Assembly (NCBI GenBank): GCA_018500075.1
Contig: JAHBAN010000111.1
Span: 1-5,734, forward strand
Direction: 5' to 3'
DNA: 5,734 bases
Source: Flavobacteriia bacterium
GTDB taxonomy: Bacteria; Bacteroidota; Bacteroidia; Flavobacteriales; Flavobacteriaceae
Part shown: piece after piece, positions 1 to 5,715 of the stretch
How positions within the stretch are numbered: position 1 is the first letter of the stretch
Layout: each line of letters starts with the position of its first letter
The notes under the pieces: model-generated
What the model was told of the DNA's origin: nothing
Seen by the model: only the letters and a program-made list of their open reading frames with translations
Database searches by the model: none
Program-made: the position numbers and the translations under genes

Positions 1-831
1 GGCGTTATCGTTCCTGACAACCTCACAGAGTCAAAAATTGCTCTGGTTTACGGCCAGATGAACGAGCCTCCCGGTGCGCGTATGCGTGTTGCTTTGACGG
101 GTCTTTCGCTCGCCGAGCAGTTCCGCGATGACTCCGGCTCAGACGTTCTGTTCTTTGTCGACAACATCTTCCGCTTTACGCAAGCCGGCTCGGAAGTTTC
201 GGCTCTCTTGGGTCGTATTCCTTCAGCGGTGGGCTACCAGCCAACGCTGGCGACAGACATGGGCCAGATGCAAGAGCGCATTTCATCCACCAAAAACGGT
301 TCGATCACATCGGTTCAGGCCGTATACGTTCCTGCGGATGACTTGACCGACCCGGCGCCTGCGACCTCCTTTGCCCACCTTGACGCGACAACGGTTCTTG
401 ACCGTGCGATCTCGGAAAAAGGCATCTATCCGGCGGTTGACCCACTCGGTTCAACATCACGCCTGCTTGATCCACAGATCATTGGTGAAGAGCACTACAA
501 TGTCGCCATGGCGGTTCAGCAGATCCTTCAGCGTTACAAATCCCTGCAAGACATCATCGCGATTCTCGGCATGGACGAATTGAGCGAAGAAGACAAAATG
601 ACAGTGGCCCGCGCCCGTAAGATCGAGCGTTTCCTCAGCCAGCCGTTTGACGTTGCCAAAGTCTTCACAGGCTCTGACGGTGTTCAGGTTCAGCTTGAAG
701 AGACAATCGCGTCGTTCAAAGCTGTTGTGGCTGGCGAATATGATCACCTTCCAGAAGGCGCCTTCTACATGGTTGGCGGCATCTCTGACGTGATCGCAAA
801 AGCCGAAAAAATGGCGGCTGACGCTGCTTAA
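1..831 (+). CDS. atpD: F1F0 ATP synthase subunit beta, 3' part (5' end outside window)
   Basis: This is the catalytic beta subunit of the F1 sector, which makes ATP from ADP and phosphate on the cytoplasmic face of the membrane. The frame is open from base 1, so the ATG at 58 is internal (the Met of YGQMNEPPGAR) and not a start. The 276 visible residues are roughly the C-terminal 58% of a protein of about 475 residues. The Walker A loop and the GER catalytic motif lie upstream of the window. Visible landmarks are the Walker B strand with VDNIFR (fragment residues 53-58), EVSALLGRIPSAVGYQPTLA, the alpha/beta signature PAVDPLGSTS (about 144-153) and the DELSEED lever (192-198, bases 574-594) that contacts gamma. 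The signature has Gly where PLDSTSR is more usual. The C-terminus EGAFYMVGG...AADAA is complete. atpC follows 125 bases later on the same strand. Codon usage looks less GC-extreme than in the downstream genes, as expected for a highly expressed gene. The identification is essentially certain. Confidence 0.98.
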   Translation, partial: GVIVPDNLTESKIALVYGQMNEPPGARMRVALTGLSLAEQFRDDSGSDVLFFVDNIFRFTQAGSEVSALLGRIPSAVGYQPTLATDMGQMQERISSTKNGSITSVQAVYVPADDLTDPAPATSFAHLDATTVLDRAISEKGIYPAVDPLGSTSRLLDPQIIGEEHYNVAMAVQQILQRYKSLQDIIAILGMDELSEEDKMTVARARKIERFLSQPFDVAKVFTGSDGVQVQLEETIASFKAVVAGEYDHLPEGAFYMVGGISDVIAKAEKMAADAA

Positions 832-837
832 GGCGTT

Positions 838-870
838 TCGAAGCCAAGGTGGTTTGCGTCTTGGCTTCGA
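838..870 (+). repeat. Perfect 11-bp inverted repeat (hairpin I) in the atpD-atpC spacer
   Basis: Left arm TCGAAGCCAAG (838-848) and right arm CTTGGCTTCGA (860-870) are exact reverse complements around an 11-base loop. The hairpin begins 6 bases after the atpD stop codon. No T-tract follows, so it is not a standard intrinsic terminator. In mRNA it would form a stable stem that could protect the 3' end of the atpD message, slow RNA polymerase or mark a processing site. The symmetry is visible directly; the role is inference. Confidence 0.8.
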
Positions 871-897
871 TGCGCTCACGACATCAATGAGTTGTGC

Positions 898-940
898 GCG
901 TTTCAACTTTTTGTCGCGCGGCAACAATACGTTGAAACGC
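898..940 (+). repeat. Perfect 10-bp inverted repeat (hairpin II) just upstream of the atpC ribosome binding site
   Basis: GCGTTTCAAC (898-907) pairs perfectly with GTTGAAACGC (931-940). The 23-base interior can form a smaller nested stem, TTGTC (911-915) with GGCAA (920-924), containing one G-U pair and a GCGC loop. The outer stem ends 4 bases before the atpC Shine-Dalgarno sequence, so its folding or unfolding could influence epsilon translation. The heptamer GCGTTTC of the left arm also occurs at 833-839, so the right arm has a second, weaker pairing partner. Function is inferred. Confidence 0.75.
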
Positions 941-944
941 ATTA

Positions 945-951
945 AAGGAGG
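945..951 (+). promoter_or_regulatory. Strong ribosome binding site of atpC
   Basis: AAGGAGG is a near-perfect anti-16S match with a 5-base spacer to the ATG at 957. It fixes the atpC start. It sits directly after hairpin II, which leaves it single-stranded when that hairpin is folded. Confidence 0.85.
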
Positions 952-956
952 CATCA

Positions 957-1352
957 ATGGCCGAGACAATGCAATTTGATCTGGTAAGCCCCGAGCGCAA
1001 TCTTGCGTCTATGCAGGTTGCTTCGGTCCAGATCCCCGGTGCAGACGGGCAAATGACGGCAATGCCGAACCACGCGCCTGTGATCACCACGCTGCGTCCA
1101 GGTGTTCTGGCCGTGAGTGGCCCCGAAGGCGATGTGTCCTTCGCGGTCACAGGCGGCTTTGCCGAGATCAATCCGGAGGGGCTTTCTGTGCTTGCAGAGA
1201 AAGCCATTCCTCTGGCTGATGCTTCGGCGGCTGATCTGGAACCTATCGTTGCGGCTGCAAAAGCGGCGGCGGCCTCCGCGGCCCCTGAAAACCGCGATAT
1301 GGCCGAGCTTCTGCTGGCAGACCTTGAAGAGCTTATGCAAAACATGGGCTGA
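957..1352 (+). CDS. atpC: F1F0 ATP synthase subunit epsilon
   Basis: This is the epsilon subunit of the F1 central stalk. It couples gamma rotation to the c-ring and, in many bacteria, inhibits ATP hydrolysis. The protein has 131 residues, within the family's usual range. The N-terminal beta-sandwich covers about residues 5-85, with FDLVSPER (7-14) and the hallmark PGADGQMTAMPNHAP (27-41), followed by a TLRPGVLAV strand. The C-terminal part (about 88-131) is an Ala-rich helical segment ending in LLLADLEELMQNMG. The start is supported by the AAGGAGG site 5 bases upstream. The gene is last in the atp operon: atpD precedes it and a strong terminator begins 27 bases after the stop. The long structured spacer before it suggests its output is tuned separately from beta; epsilon is needed at one copy per three beta subunits. 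Confidence 0.97.
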   Translation: MAETMQFDLVSPERNLASMQVASVQIPGADGQMTAMPNHAPVITTLRPGVLAVSGPEGDVSFAVTGGFAEINPEGLSVLAEKAIPLADASAADLEPIVAAAKAAAASAAPENRDMAELLLADLEELMQNMG

Positions 1353-1379
1353 CGCTGTGCAGCTTGTGCAAAAAGTGAT

Positions 1380-1411
1380 ATGCCTCAACCCGCAAGGGTT
1401 GGGGCATTTTT
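1380..1411 (+). terminator. Intrinsic terminator of the ATP synthase operon
   Basis: A 12-bp stem, ATGCCTCAACCC (1380-1391) with GGGTTGGGGCAT (1396-1407), has a single T-G wobble and closes on a GCAA tetraloop of the stable GNRA class. A TTTTT run (1407-1411) follows. The stem is GC-rich next to the loop and lies 27 bases beyond the atpC stop, as expected for the end of the atp transcript. It also separates the lectin gene from the operon. Confidence 0.92.
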
Positions 1412-1465
1412 AATGTCTGCTGTCGTAACGTGTCAGATGTGAAGGGTAGTGGGTTTGGAGCAGAC

Positions 1466-1470
1466 GGGGG
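1466..1470 (+). promoter_or_regulatory. Probable ribosome binding site of the lectin-domain gene
   Basis: A GGGGG run ends 4 bases before the ATG at 1475. Another GGAG lies at 1457-1460, 14 bases from that ATG. The G-run is not ideal, but its position favours the ATG at 1475 over the in-frame GTG at 1430, which would start inside poorly conserved-looking sequence. Confidence 0.45.
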
Positions 1471-1474
1471 CACC

Positions 1475-1822
1475 ATGAAGAAATTGAGCGGCGCGATCGG
1501 TATTGCGCAGGGCAATGACGTTATTTTCGAGCATTTTCGAGACGGTGGAGAAATGTGGACCGGCAAAGGCAGCCGCGAGGCCGTGACGCCTGTCCGCTTT
1601 CGCGACGCCTTTAGCGCCCCGCCCACTGTCCAGTGTTCCCTGACGCTTTGGGATGTGGACAGCGCGACAAATCTGCGCGCCGACATCGAGGCCGAAAACG
1701 TCACGGAAAGAGGGTTTGACCTTGTGTTTCGCACATGGGGCGACACCCGGATTGCCCGGATCAGAGTGAGCTGGCTGGCGATCGGACCGCTGACAAGCGA
1801 GGACGACTGGGAGCTTTACTGA
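1475..1822 (+). CDS. H-type lectin domain protein
   Basis: This small protein of 115 residues consists mostly of one H-type lectin domain (about residues 40-104), the fold of Helix pomatia agglutinin and the discoidin C-terminal domain, which binds N-acetylgalactosamine-type sugars in eukaryotes. Matching features are the VQCSLTLWDVD strand (52-62), NLRADIEAENVTERGF (66-81), the FRTWGDTRIARIRVSW strands (85-100) and the closing LAIG. The N-terminus (MKKLSGAIGIAQG) has no hydrophobic core or cleavage site, so the protein appears cytoplasmic, which is odd for a sugar-binding domain. There are no transmembrane segments. An in-frame GTG at 1430 would add 15 residues, but the ATG is preferred. The gene follows the atp terminator and converges with prs; no partner gene is apparent. 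I recall similar proteins near atpC in related Rhodobacterales, but ligand and role are unknown to me. Confidence 0.85.
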   Translation: MKKLSGAIGIAQGNDVIFEHFRDGGEMWTGKGSREAVTPVRFRDAFSAPPTVQCSLTLWDVDSATNLRADIEAENVTERGFDLVFRTWGDTRIARIRVSWLAIGPLTSEDDWELY

Positions 1823-1846
1823 GCCAAAGGGTCAGTGCCTTGGGCT

Positions 1847-1864
1847 GGCGGGTGGTTTCCCGCC
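1847..1864. terminator. Possible hairpin between the convergent lectin and prs genes
   Basis: GGCGGG (1847-1852) and CCCGCC (1859-1864) form a 6-bp all-GC stem with a TGGTTT loop. It lies in the 58-base gap between two convergent stop codons, where a shared terminator is expected. Neither side carries a proper T-tract, so if it terminates transcription it does so weakly or with help from Rho. Confidence 0.4.
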
Positions 1865-1880
1865 GCGCCTGCTGCCCTGA

Positions 1881-2891
1881 TCAGAACATCCCTTCGTAGA
1901 TCGGCTCGAGCATATCTGTGTCAAAGAGCGAGCTGACAGATGTGCCGTTCCAGATATTCAGAATCGCTTGAGCAAACATCGGCGCGGTCGGCACAACGCG
2001 GATGTTGGGCGTTTTCTTGACCTCTTCTGTCGCGGCGATGGTGTCGGTGATCACCAGAGATTTCATCACCGAATTGGTGATCCGCTCACAGGCCGGGCCA
2101 GAGAGGACCCCGTGGGTGATATAGGCGTGAACTTCGGAGGCGCCGTTTTCGATCAGGACTTCGGCGGCCTTGCACAGCGTTCCGGCGGTATCGACCATAT
2201 CGTCAACGATAAAGCATTTCTTGCCGGTCACATCGCCAATCACCGTCATTTCTGCGACTTCGCCCGCCTTTTCGCGGCGTTTGTCAACAATCGACAGGGG
2301 CGCATTGATCCGCTTGGCGAGTTCGCGGGCGCGCGCCACGCCGCCAACATCGGGCGAGACAACCATGATATCATCAAGATTGTCCTTGAACTGGTGCTTG
2401 ATATCGAGCGCAAAGATCGGAGAGGCGTAAAGGTTGTCGACGGGGATATCAAAGAACCCCTGAATCTGGGCGGCGTGCAGATCCATTGTCAGCACGCGTT
2501 CGATCCCGGATCCGACGAGCATATTCGCGACGAGCTTGGCCGAAATCGGCGTGCGCGCCTTGGAGCGGCGATCTTGGCGGGCATATCCGAAATAGGGGAT
2601 CACCGCGGTGATCCGCTGGGCCGAGGAGCGGCGCAGGGCATCTGCCATAATCAGCAGTTCCATCAGATTGTCATTGGCGGGGTTTGATGTGCTCTGGATG
2701 ATGAACATATCTTCGCCGCGCACGTTATCAAACACTTCGACAAAGATTTCACCGTCATTGAACCGTTCGACGCGGGCCTCGACGAGGCCCTGACTCACCC
2801 CGCGATGAAGCGACATCCGCCGTGTGATGGCTTTGGACAGCGGCATATTGGAATTGCCAGCGATGAGTTTTGGTTCTTTGGTGAGTGACAT
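1881..2891 (-). CDS. prs: Ribose-phosphate pyrophosphokinase (PRPP synthetase, class I)
   Basis: This cytoplasmic enzyme transfers the ATP pyrophosphate to ribose 5-phosphate to give PRPP, the precursor of purines, pyrimidines, NAD, histidine and tryptophan. The protein has 336 residues, slightly longer than the roughly 315 of classical bacterial enzymes because of a short N-terminal extension. Motifs in order are RFNDGEIFVE (43-52), the ATP-binding flexible loop PYFGYARQDRRS (99-110), the PRPP synthetase signature DLHAAQIQGFFDIPVD (137-152), the pyrophosphate loop SPDVGGVARARELA (179-192), the catalytic KRR (204-206) and the ribose-5-phosphate loop VDDMVDTAGT (229-238). All key residues are present. 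The ATG start is supported by AGAGG at 2901-2905 with a 9-base spacer. The gene is monocistronic here, convergent with the lectin gene and divergent from the isomerase gene. Confidence is very high. Confidence 0.98.
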   Translation of the reverse strand: MSLTKEPKLIAGNSNMPLSKAITRRMSLHRGVSQGLVEARVERFNDGEIFVEVFDNVRGEDMFIIQSTSNPANDNLMELLIMADALRRSSAQRITAVIPYFGYARQDRRSKARTPISAKLVANMLVGSGIERVLTMDLHAAQIQGFFDIPVDNLYASPIFALDIKHQFKDNLDDIMVVSPDVGGVARARELAKRINAPLSIVDKRREKAGEVAEMTVIGDVTGKKCFIVDDMVDTAGTLCKAAEVLIENGASEVHAYITHGVLSGPACERITNSVMKSLVITDTIAATEEVKKTPNIRVVPTAPMFAQAILNIWNGTSVSSLFDTDMLEPIYEGMF

Positions 2892-2937
2892 ATGGCGCGG
2901 CCTCTGGGCTTTGGTAATTCATGACAGAATCGTGACG

Positions 2938-2943
2938 TTGACA
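2938..2943 (+). promoter_or_regulatory. Candidate -35 element in the prs/isomerase divergent region
   Basis: TTGACA is a perfect -35 consensus on the plus strand, 89 bases before the isomerase ATG. The hexamers 16-18 bases downstream (around 2960-2967) match TATAAT poorly, so the promoter is only a suggestion. The element lies within GTGACGTTGACAC (2932-2944), an imperfect palindrome that could equally be a regulator site. No convincing prs promoter could be picked on the minus strand, though it must lie in this 135-base gap if prs is transcribed on its own. Confidence 0.25.
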
Positions 2944-3013
2944 CCGCTTAACATCTAACTCATGTCTGGCAAAGGTTGCACTTGGCCGCAAGGCTGCAAG
3001 CGCAGATAAAAAT

Positions 3014-3019
3014 GGAAGG
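3014..3019 (+). promoter_or_regulatory. Ribosome binding site that decides the isomerase start
   Basis: GGAAGG lies 7 bases before the ATG at 3027. It overlaps the alternative ATG at 3012 and so cannot serve it. This favours 3027 over the in-frame upstream TTG (2976) and ATG (3012) and over the ATG at 3036. Confidence 0.7.
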
Positions 3020-3026
3020 CGACACG

Positions 3027-3629
3027 ATGGCGACGATGACTTATTATTTTACCACGCTCAGCCCTTGGGCCTATCTTGCCGGCGAGCGCGCCGAAGAGAT
3101 CGCCGCGCGGCATGGCTTGACTGTTGTGTATAAACCCCTTGATATTATGGCACTTTTTTCGCGCACCGGCGGCACAGCGCCCGCCGACAGGCACCCCGCG
3201 CGGATGGACTACCGCAATCAGGAGCTGCGCCGTCAGGTCAAAAAGGCAGCTCTGCCCATGACCTTCCCCAAGCCCGCCTTCTGGCCGACCAACCCGGCCC
3301 CCTCAAGCTATGCCATCATTGCGGCGCAAGAGGCGGGCGGCGGCGATCTGGGCAAGCTGACCCATTCGATCTTGCGGGCCTGCTGGGCCGAAGAGAAAGA
3401 CATCGGGGACGAGAGCGTGGTGCAGGACTGTCTGGAAGCGGCAGGGTTTGAGCGCAGCTTGACAACAAGCGGGATGCTCCTTGGCGCGGAAACCTATGCG
3501 CGCAATCTGGAAGAGGCCGTTGAAAAAGGCGTCTTTGGCGCGCCCTTCTATGTGCTGGAAGATGGCGAAAAATTCTGGGGGCAGGACCGCCTTGCCGACA
3601 TGGACGCCTATCTCGCAGGCGATCTGTGA
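3027..3629 (+). CDS. DsbA-fold protein, 2-hydroxychromene-2-carboxylate isomerase/kappa-GST family
   Basis: The protein has 200 residues and a thioredoxin fold with an inserted helical domain, as in 2-hydroxychromene-2-carboxylate (HCCA) isomerases and kappa-class glutathione transferases. The N-terminal strand YYFTTLSPWAYLAG (6-19) carries SPW at 12-14, so Ser12 sits where DsbA has its first active-site Cys. There is no CxxC, hence the protein is a glutathione-dependent isomerase or transferase rather than a disulfide oxidase. RNQELRR and FPKPAFWPTNPAPSS are typical of the helical insert. The C-terminal FGAPFYVL (170-177), with its cis-Pro, and FWGQDRL (183-189) are family hallmarks. No signal peptide is present, so it is cytoplasmic. 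Its stop overlaps the start of the hydrolase gene by 4 bases, so the two are probably translationally coupled. HCCA isomerase itself acts in naphthalene degradation; no other gene of that pathway is visible, so the substrate is unknown. Confidence 0.9.
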   Translation: MATMTYYFTTLSPWAYLAGERAEEIAARHGLTVVYKPLDIMALFSRTGGTAPADRHPARMDYRNQELRRQVKKAALPMTFPKPAFWPTNPAPSSYAIIAAQEAGGGDLGKLTHSILRACWAEEKDIGDESVVQDCLEAAGFERSLTTSGMLLGAETYARNLEEAVEKGVFGAPFYVLEDGEKFWGQDRLADMDAYLAGDL

Positions 3630-4438
3630 GTTTGACGCCGCGCGCGGGGCAGGATGGTCTTGCGCGCGTGCGCGCGCTTGGCCACGGGCCACGGCGCGGG
3701 CTGATGTTGCATTGTTCGCTGGCCCATGGTGGGGCGTGGCGCGGGCTGGCGGGGGCGTTTGAGGCGGAGTTTACCTTTGCGGCGCCTGATTTGCCGAGCC
3801 ACGGGCGCAGCGCTGTCTGGGACAGGCAGGGCAGCTACCATGACGCGTGCACGGCTGCGGCAGCCGCTCATCTTACGGCGCTGCCTGACGATCAACCGAT
3901 TGATATTGTTGGCCATTCTTTTGGTGCGACCGTGGCGCTGCGGCTGGCGGTCGAGCGGCCTGACCGGGTCCGCAGCCTTGTGCTGATCGAGCCGGTCCTA
4001 TTCGCTGTGGCTGTTGCGGATGACCCGAATTTTGTGAGCAATATGAATGGCTTGCGCGACATTCTGGCGCGCGAGGGGCGGCGGGCCGCGACCAAAGCCT
4101 TTTTGCAAGAGTGGGGCGGCGGGCTGCCTTGGGAGAAGATGCCCGAGGCGACACGGGCGGATATGGCGGGGCGGATCGAAGTGATCCCGGATGCCGCGCC
4201 GGCGCTCTATCAGGACGAGGCCGGGCTTCTGGCCGAAGGGCGCTTGCAAGCCCTTGATATGCCAGTTTTTTTGATACGTGGCGCAGCGTCTCCTGCGGTG
4301 GTTGAGACGATCCATTCGGGGCTGATCCGGCGCATTCCGGGTGCAGAAGGCGCGGTCATTGCGGGCGCGGGCCATATGCTGCCGATCAGCCACCCCAAGG
4401 ACTGCGCGGCTGTGATGGGGCGGTTCTGGGGGCTGTGA
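3626..4438 (+). CDS. Alpha/beta hydrolase
   Basis: This alpha/beta-hydrolase-fold enzyme has 270 residues and no signal peptide. The oxyanion-hole strand LMLHCSLAHGGAW is at 26-38 and LPSHGRS at 56-62. The nucleophile elbow GHSFG (96-100) has Ser98 as nucleophile, and the C-terminal GAGHMLPISHP (247-257) supplies catalytic His250. The usual Asp after strand 7 is not evident: the segment reads FLIRGAASPAV (216-226). Glu122 in LIEPVLF, after strand 6, is a plausible replacement, as in LinB/DhaA-type haloalkane dehalogenases. The start is GTG at 3626, overlapping the isomerase stop as GTGA with AGG 6 bases upstream, which indicates one operon. The substrate cannot be told; esters, lactones or C-C bonds are all possible. 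The first codons run through a CG-alternating tract at 3661-3677. Confidence 0.9.
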   Translation: MSLTPRAGQDGLARVRALGHGPRRGLMLHCSLAHGGAWRGLAGAFEAEFTFAAPDLPSHGRSAVWDRQGSYHDACTAAAAAHLTALPDDQPIDIVGHSFGATVALRLAVERPDRVRSLVLIEPVLFAVAVADDPNFVSNMNGLRDILAREGRRAATKAFLQEWGGGLPWEKMPEATRADMAGRIEVIPDAAPALYQDEAGLLAEGRLQALDMPVFLIRGAASPAVVETIHSGLIRRIPGAEGAVIAGAGHMLPISHPKDCAAVMGRFWGL

Positions 4439-4525
4439 GGCGGTGTAGGGCAAGCGATAGGGCCGCCTGTCTAGACCGCAGTATGGACAGAGACTGCCCG
4501 CTTTGAGCCTGTGGCGGCGCCTGTG

Positions 4526-5715
4526 TCAGTCCAGCCGCGCCAAGAGCGCGCGGCTTGGCACGCCTGTGACGGGCAGGCCGCGCGCCCGTTCATAGGCACG
4601 GATCGCGGCGCGGCCCTTTTCGCCGATGACGCCATCGGGCGGGCCGGCGTCAAAGCCGCGCGCGGTGAGCCGGGCTTGTAAGGCCTGACGCTCGCCGGTG
4701 CTCATGCCCCAAGGGTTTCGCGGAAAGCCGGCCCGGAGCGGGCCGCCGCCCGCAAGGCGGTCTGACAGATGACCCACAGCAATGGCGTAGCTGTCGGCAT
4801 AGTTGTATTTTTTGATCACGTGGAAATTGTCATAGATCAGGAAGACCGGCCCGTTTGGCCCCGCGGGCAGGATCAGCGCGCCCGGACCATGATCGGGCAG
4901 CGCGCCGCCTGAGGCCGGCACCACGCCAAGCCTCGCCCAGGCGCGGGCCGGGCGCGCAAAGATCCGGCCTGTGAGCGCCAGATCAAACCCCTCGGGGAGC
5001 AAAACCTCGATGGCCCAGGGCTGCCCTTTGCGCCAGCCTGCGGCTTTGAGCAGCTGCGCCGTCGAGGCGAGCGCGTCTGTCGGATCCTCGCCCCAGATAT
5101 CGGCATGGCCCGAGCGGTCAAAATCCTGCGCGTGACGCTGGTAGGTGGAGGGCATGAACTGGGTGTGGCCCATGGCGCCGGCGAAGCTGCCGCGCATTTG
5201 GGCGGGGGTGGCGTGAGCGGCCTGCACAATTCTGAGCGCGGCCAGAAGCTCGGCCTCAAAAAACGCCCGGCGGCGGCCTTCAAAGGCAAGGGTGGCGAGG
5301 GTCGAGAAGACCGGAAGGCTGCCGCGAAAGCTGCCATAGGCGCTTTCCATGCCCCAGATCGCCGTGAGCAGCTCTTTTTCCACGCCGTAGCGGCGCTCTA
5401 TCTGCGCCAGCACGGGTTTGAAACGGGTGAGCGCCTTTTGCCCGCTCTTGCGCCGCGCGTCGGAGACAGCGGAGGCGAGGTAGTCTTGCAAGGGCCGTGC
5501 GACCTCGGCCTGACGGGAATCATGGGCCACCACATCGGGCAGGAAGGCGACCCCTGTCAGGGCAGCAGAGAGGGTGCGTTCGGAGAGGCCCTGACGCGCC
5601 GCACTCTGGCGGAAGGCGGCGAGCCATGCCGCAAAGCCTGTCCGGGCGCGTGCGGGGGCGGCCGCAAAGGCAAGACCGCCGGCCAGCAGGGCGCGGCGGG
5701 CGAGGGGCGTGGCAG
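4526..5715 (-). CDS. Lytic murein transglycosylase, MltB-type, 5' end missing at contig end
   Basis: This periplasmic enzyme cleaves the MurNAc-GlcNAc bond of peptidoglycan to give 1,6-anhydroMurNAc ends, in wall turnover or remodelling. About 395 residues are visible. The GTG at 5533 is not the start, because the frame stays open upstream and encodes a signal peptide: TPLARRALLAGGLAFAAAP followed by an ARA cleavage site (about visible residues 2-23). Its twin Arg gives a weak Tat-like look; Sec is equally possible. The SLT_2 domain spans about 30-318, with catalytic Glu (visible residue 123, codon 5345-5347) in AIWGMESAYGS, then GSFAGAMGHTQFMPSTYQ, DIWGEDPTDALASTA and NFHVIKKYNYADSYAIAV. A C-terminal peptidoglycan-binding domain (about 338-395) has LQARLTARGFDAGPPDGVIG. 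There is no lipobox in the visible part. Only the initiator Met and a few residues should be missing. The gene converges with the hydrolase, 87 bases apart. Confidence 0.95.

Noticed and set aside
457..969. Minus-strand 170-codon open frame across the end of atpD and the spacer
   Set aside because: It is antisense to conserved atpD codons and crosses both spacer hairpins; there is no domain and no reason to prefer it.
1968..2687. Plus-strand 239-codon open frame antisense to prs
   Set aside because: It is fully inside prs, whose motifs are all intact on the other strand. Its His/Gly/Asp/Arg-rich composition is typical of an antisense shadow in GC-rich DNA, and it shows no recognisable domain.
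2976..3026. Upstream starts for the isomerase (TTG at 2976, ATG at 3012)
   Set aside because: The extra residues precede the conserved first strand of the family, and the good GGAAGG site is placed correctly only for the ATG at 3027.
3661..3677. 17-base alternating pyrimidine-purine tract (CG-rich, Z-DNA-prone)
   Set aside because: It encodes ordinary Ala-Arg-Val-Arg-Ala codons at the start of the hydrolase. Such tracts arise readily from GC-rich codon choice, with no other sign of a functional element.
3303..3692. Minus-strand 129-codon frame opposite the isomerase, and similar frames opposite the hydrolase (3608-4453)
   Set aside because: These are shadows of two well-supported plus-strand genes, and their low-complexity Arg/Ala/Pro composition does not resemble a protein family.
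4438..4490. Short inverted repeats between the hydrolase and transglycosylase stops (AGGCGG/CCGCCT, CTGTC/GACAG)
   Set aside because: Arms are only 5-6 bases with long loops and no T-tract, so they are not distinguishable from chance; no terminator is called.
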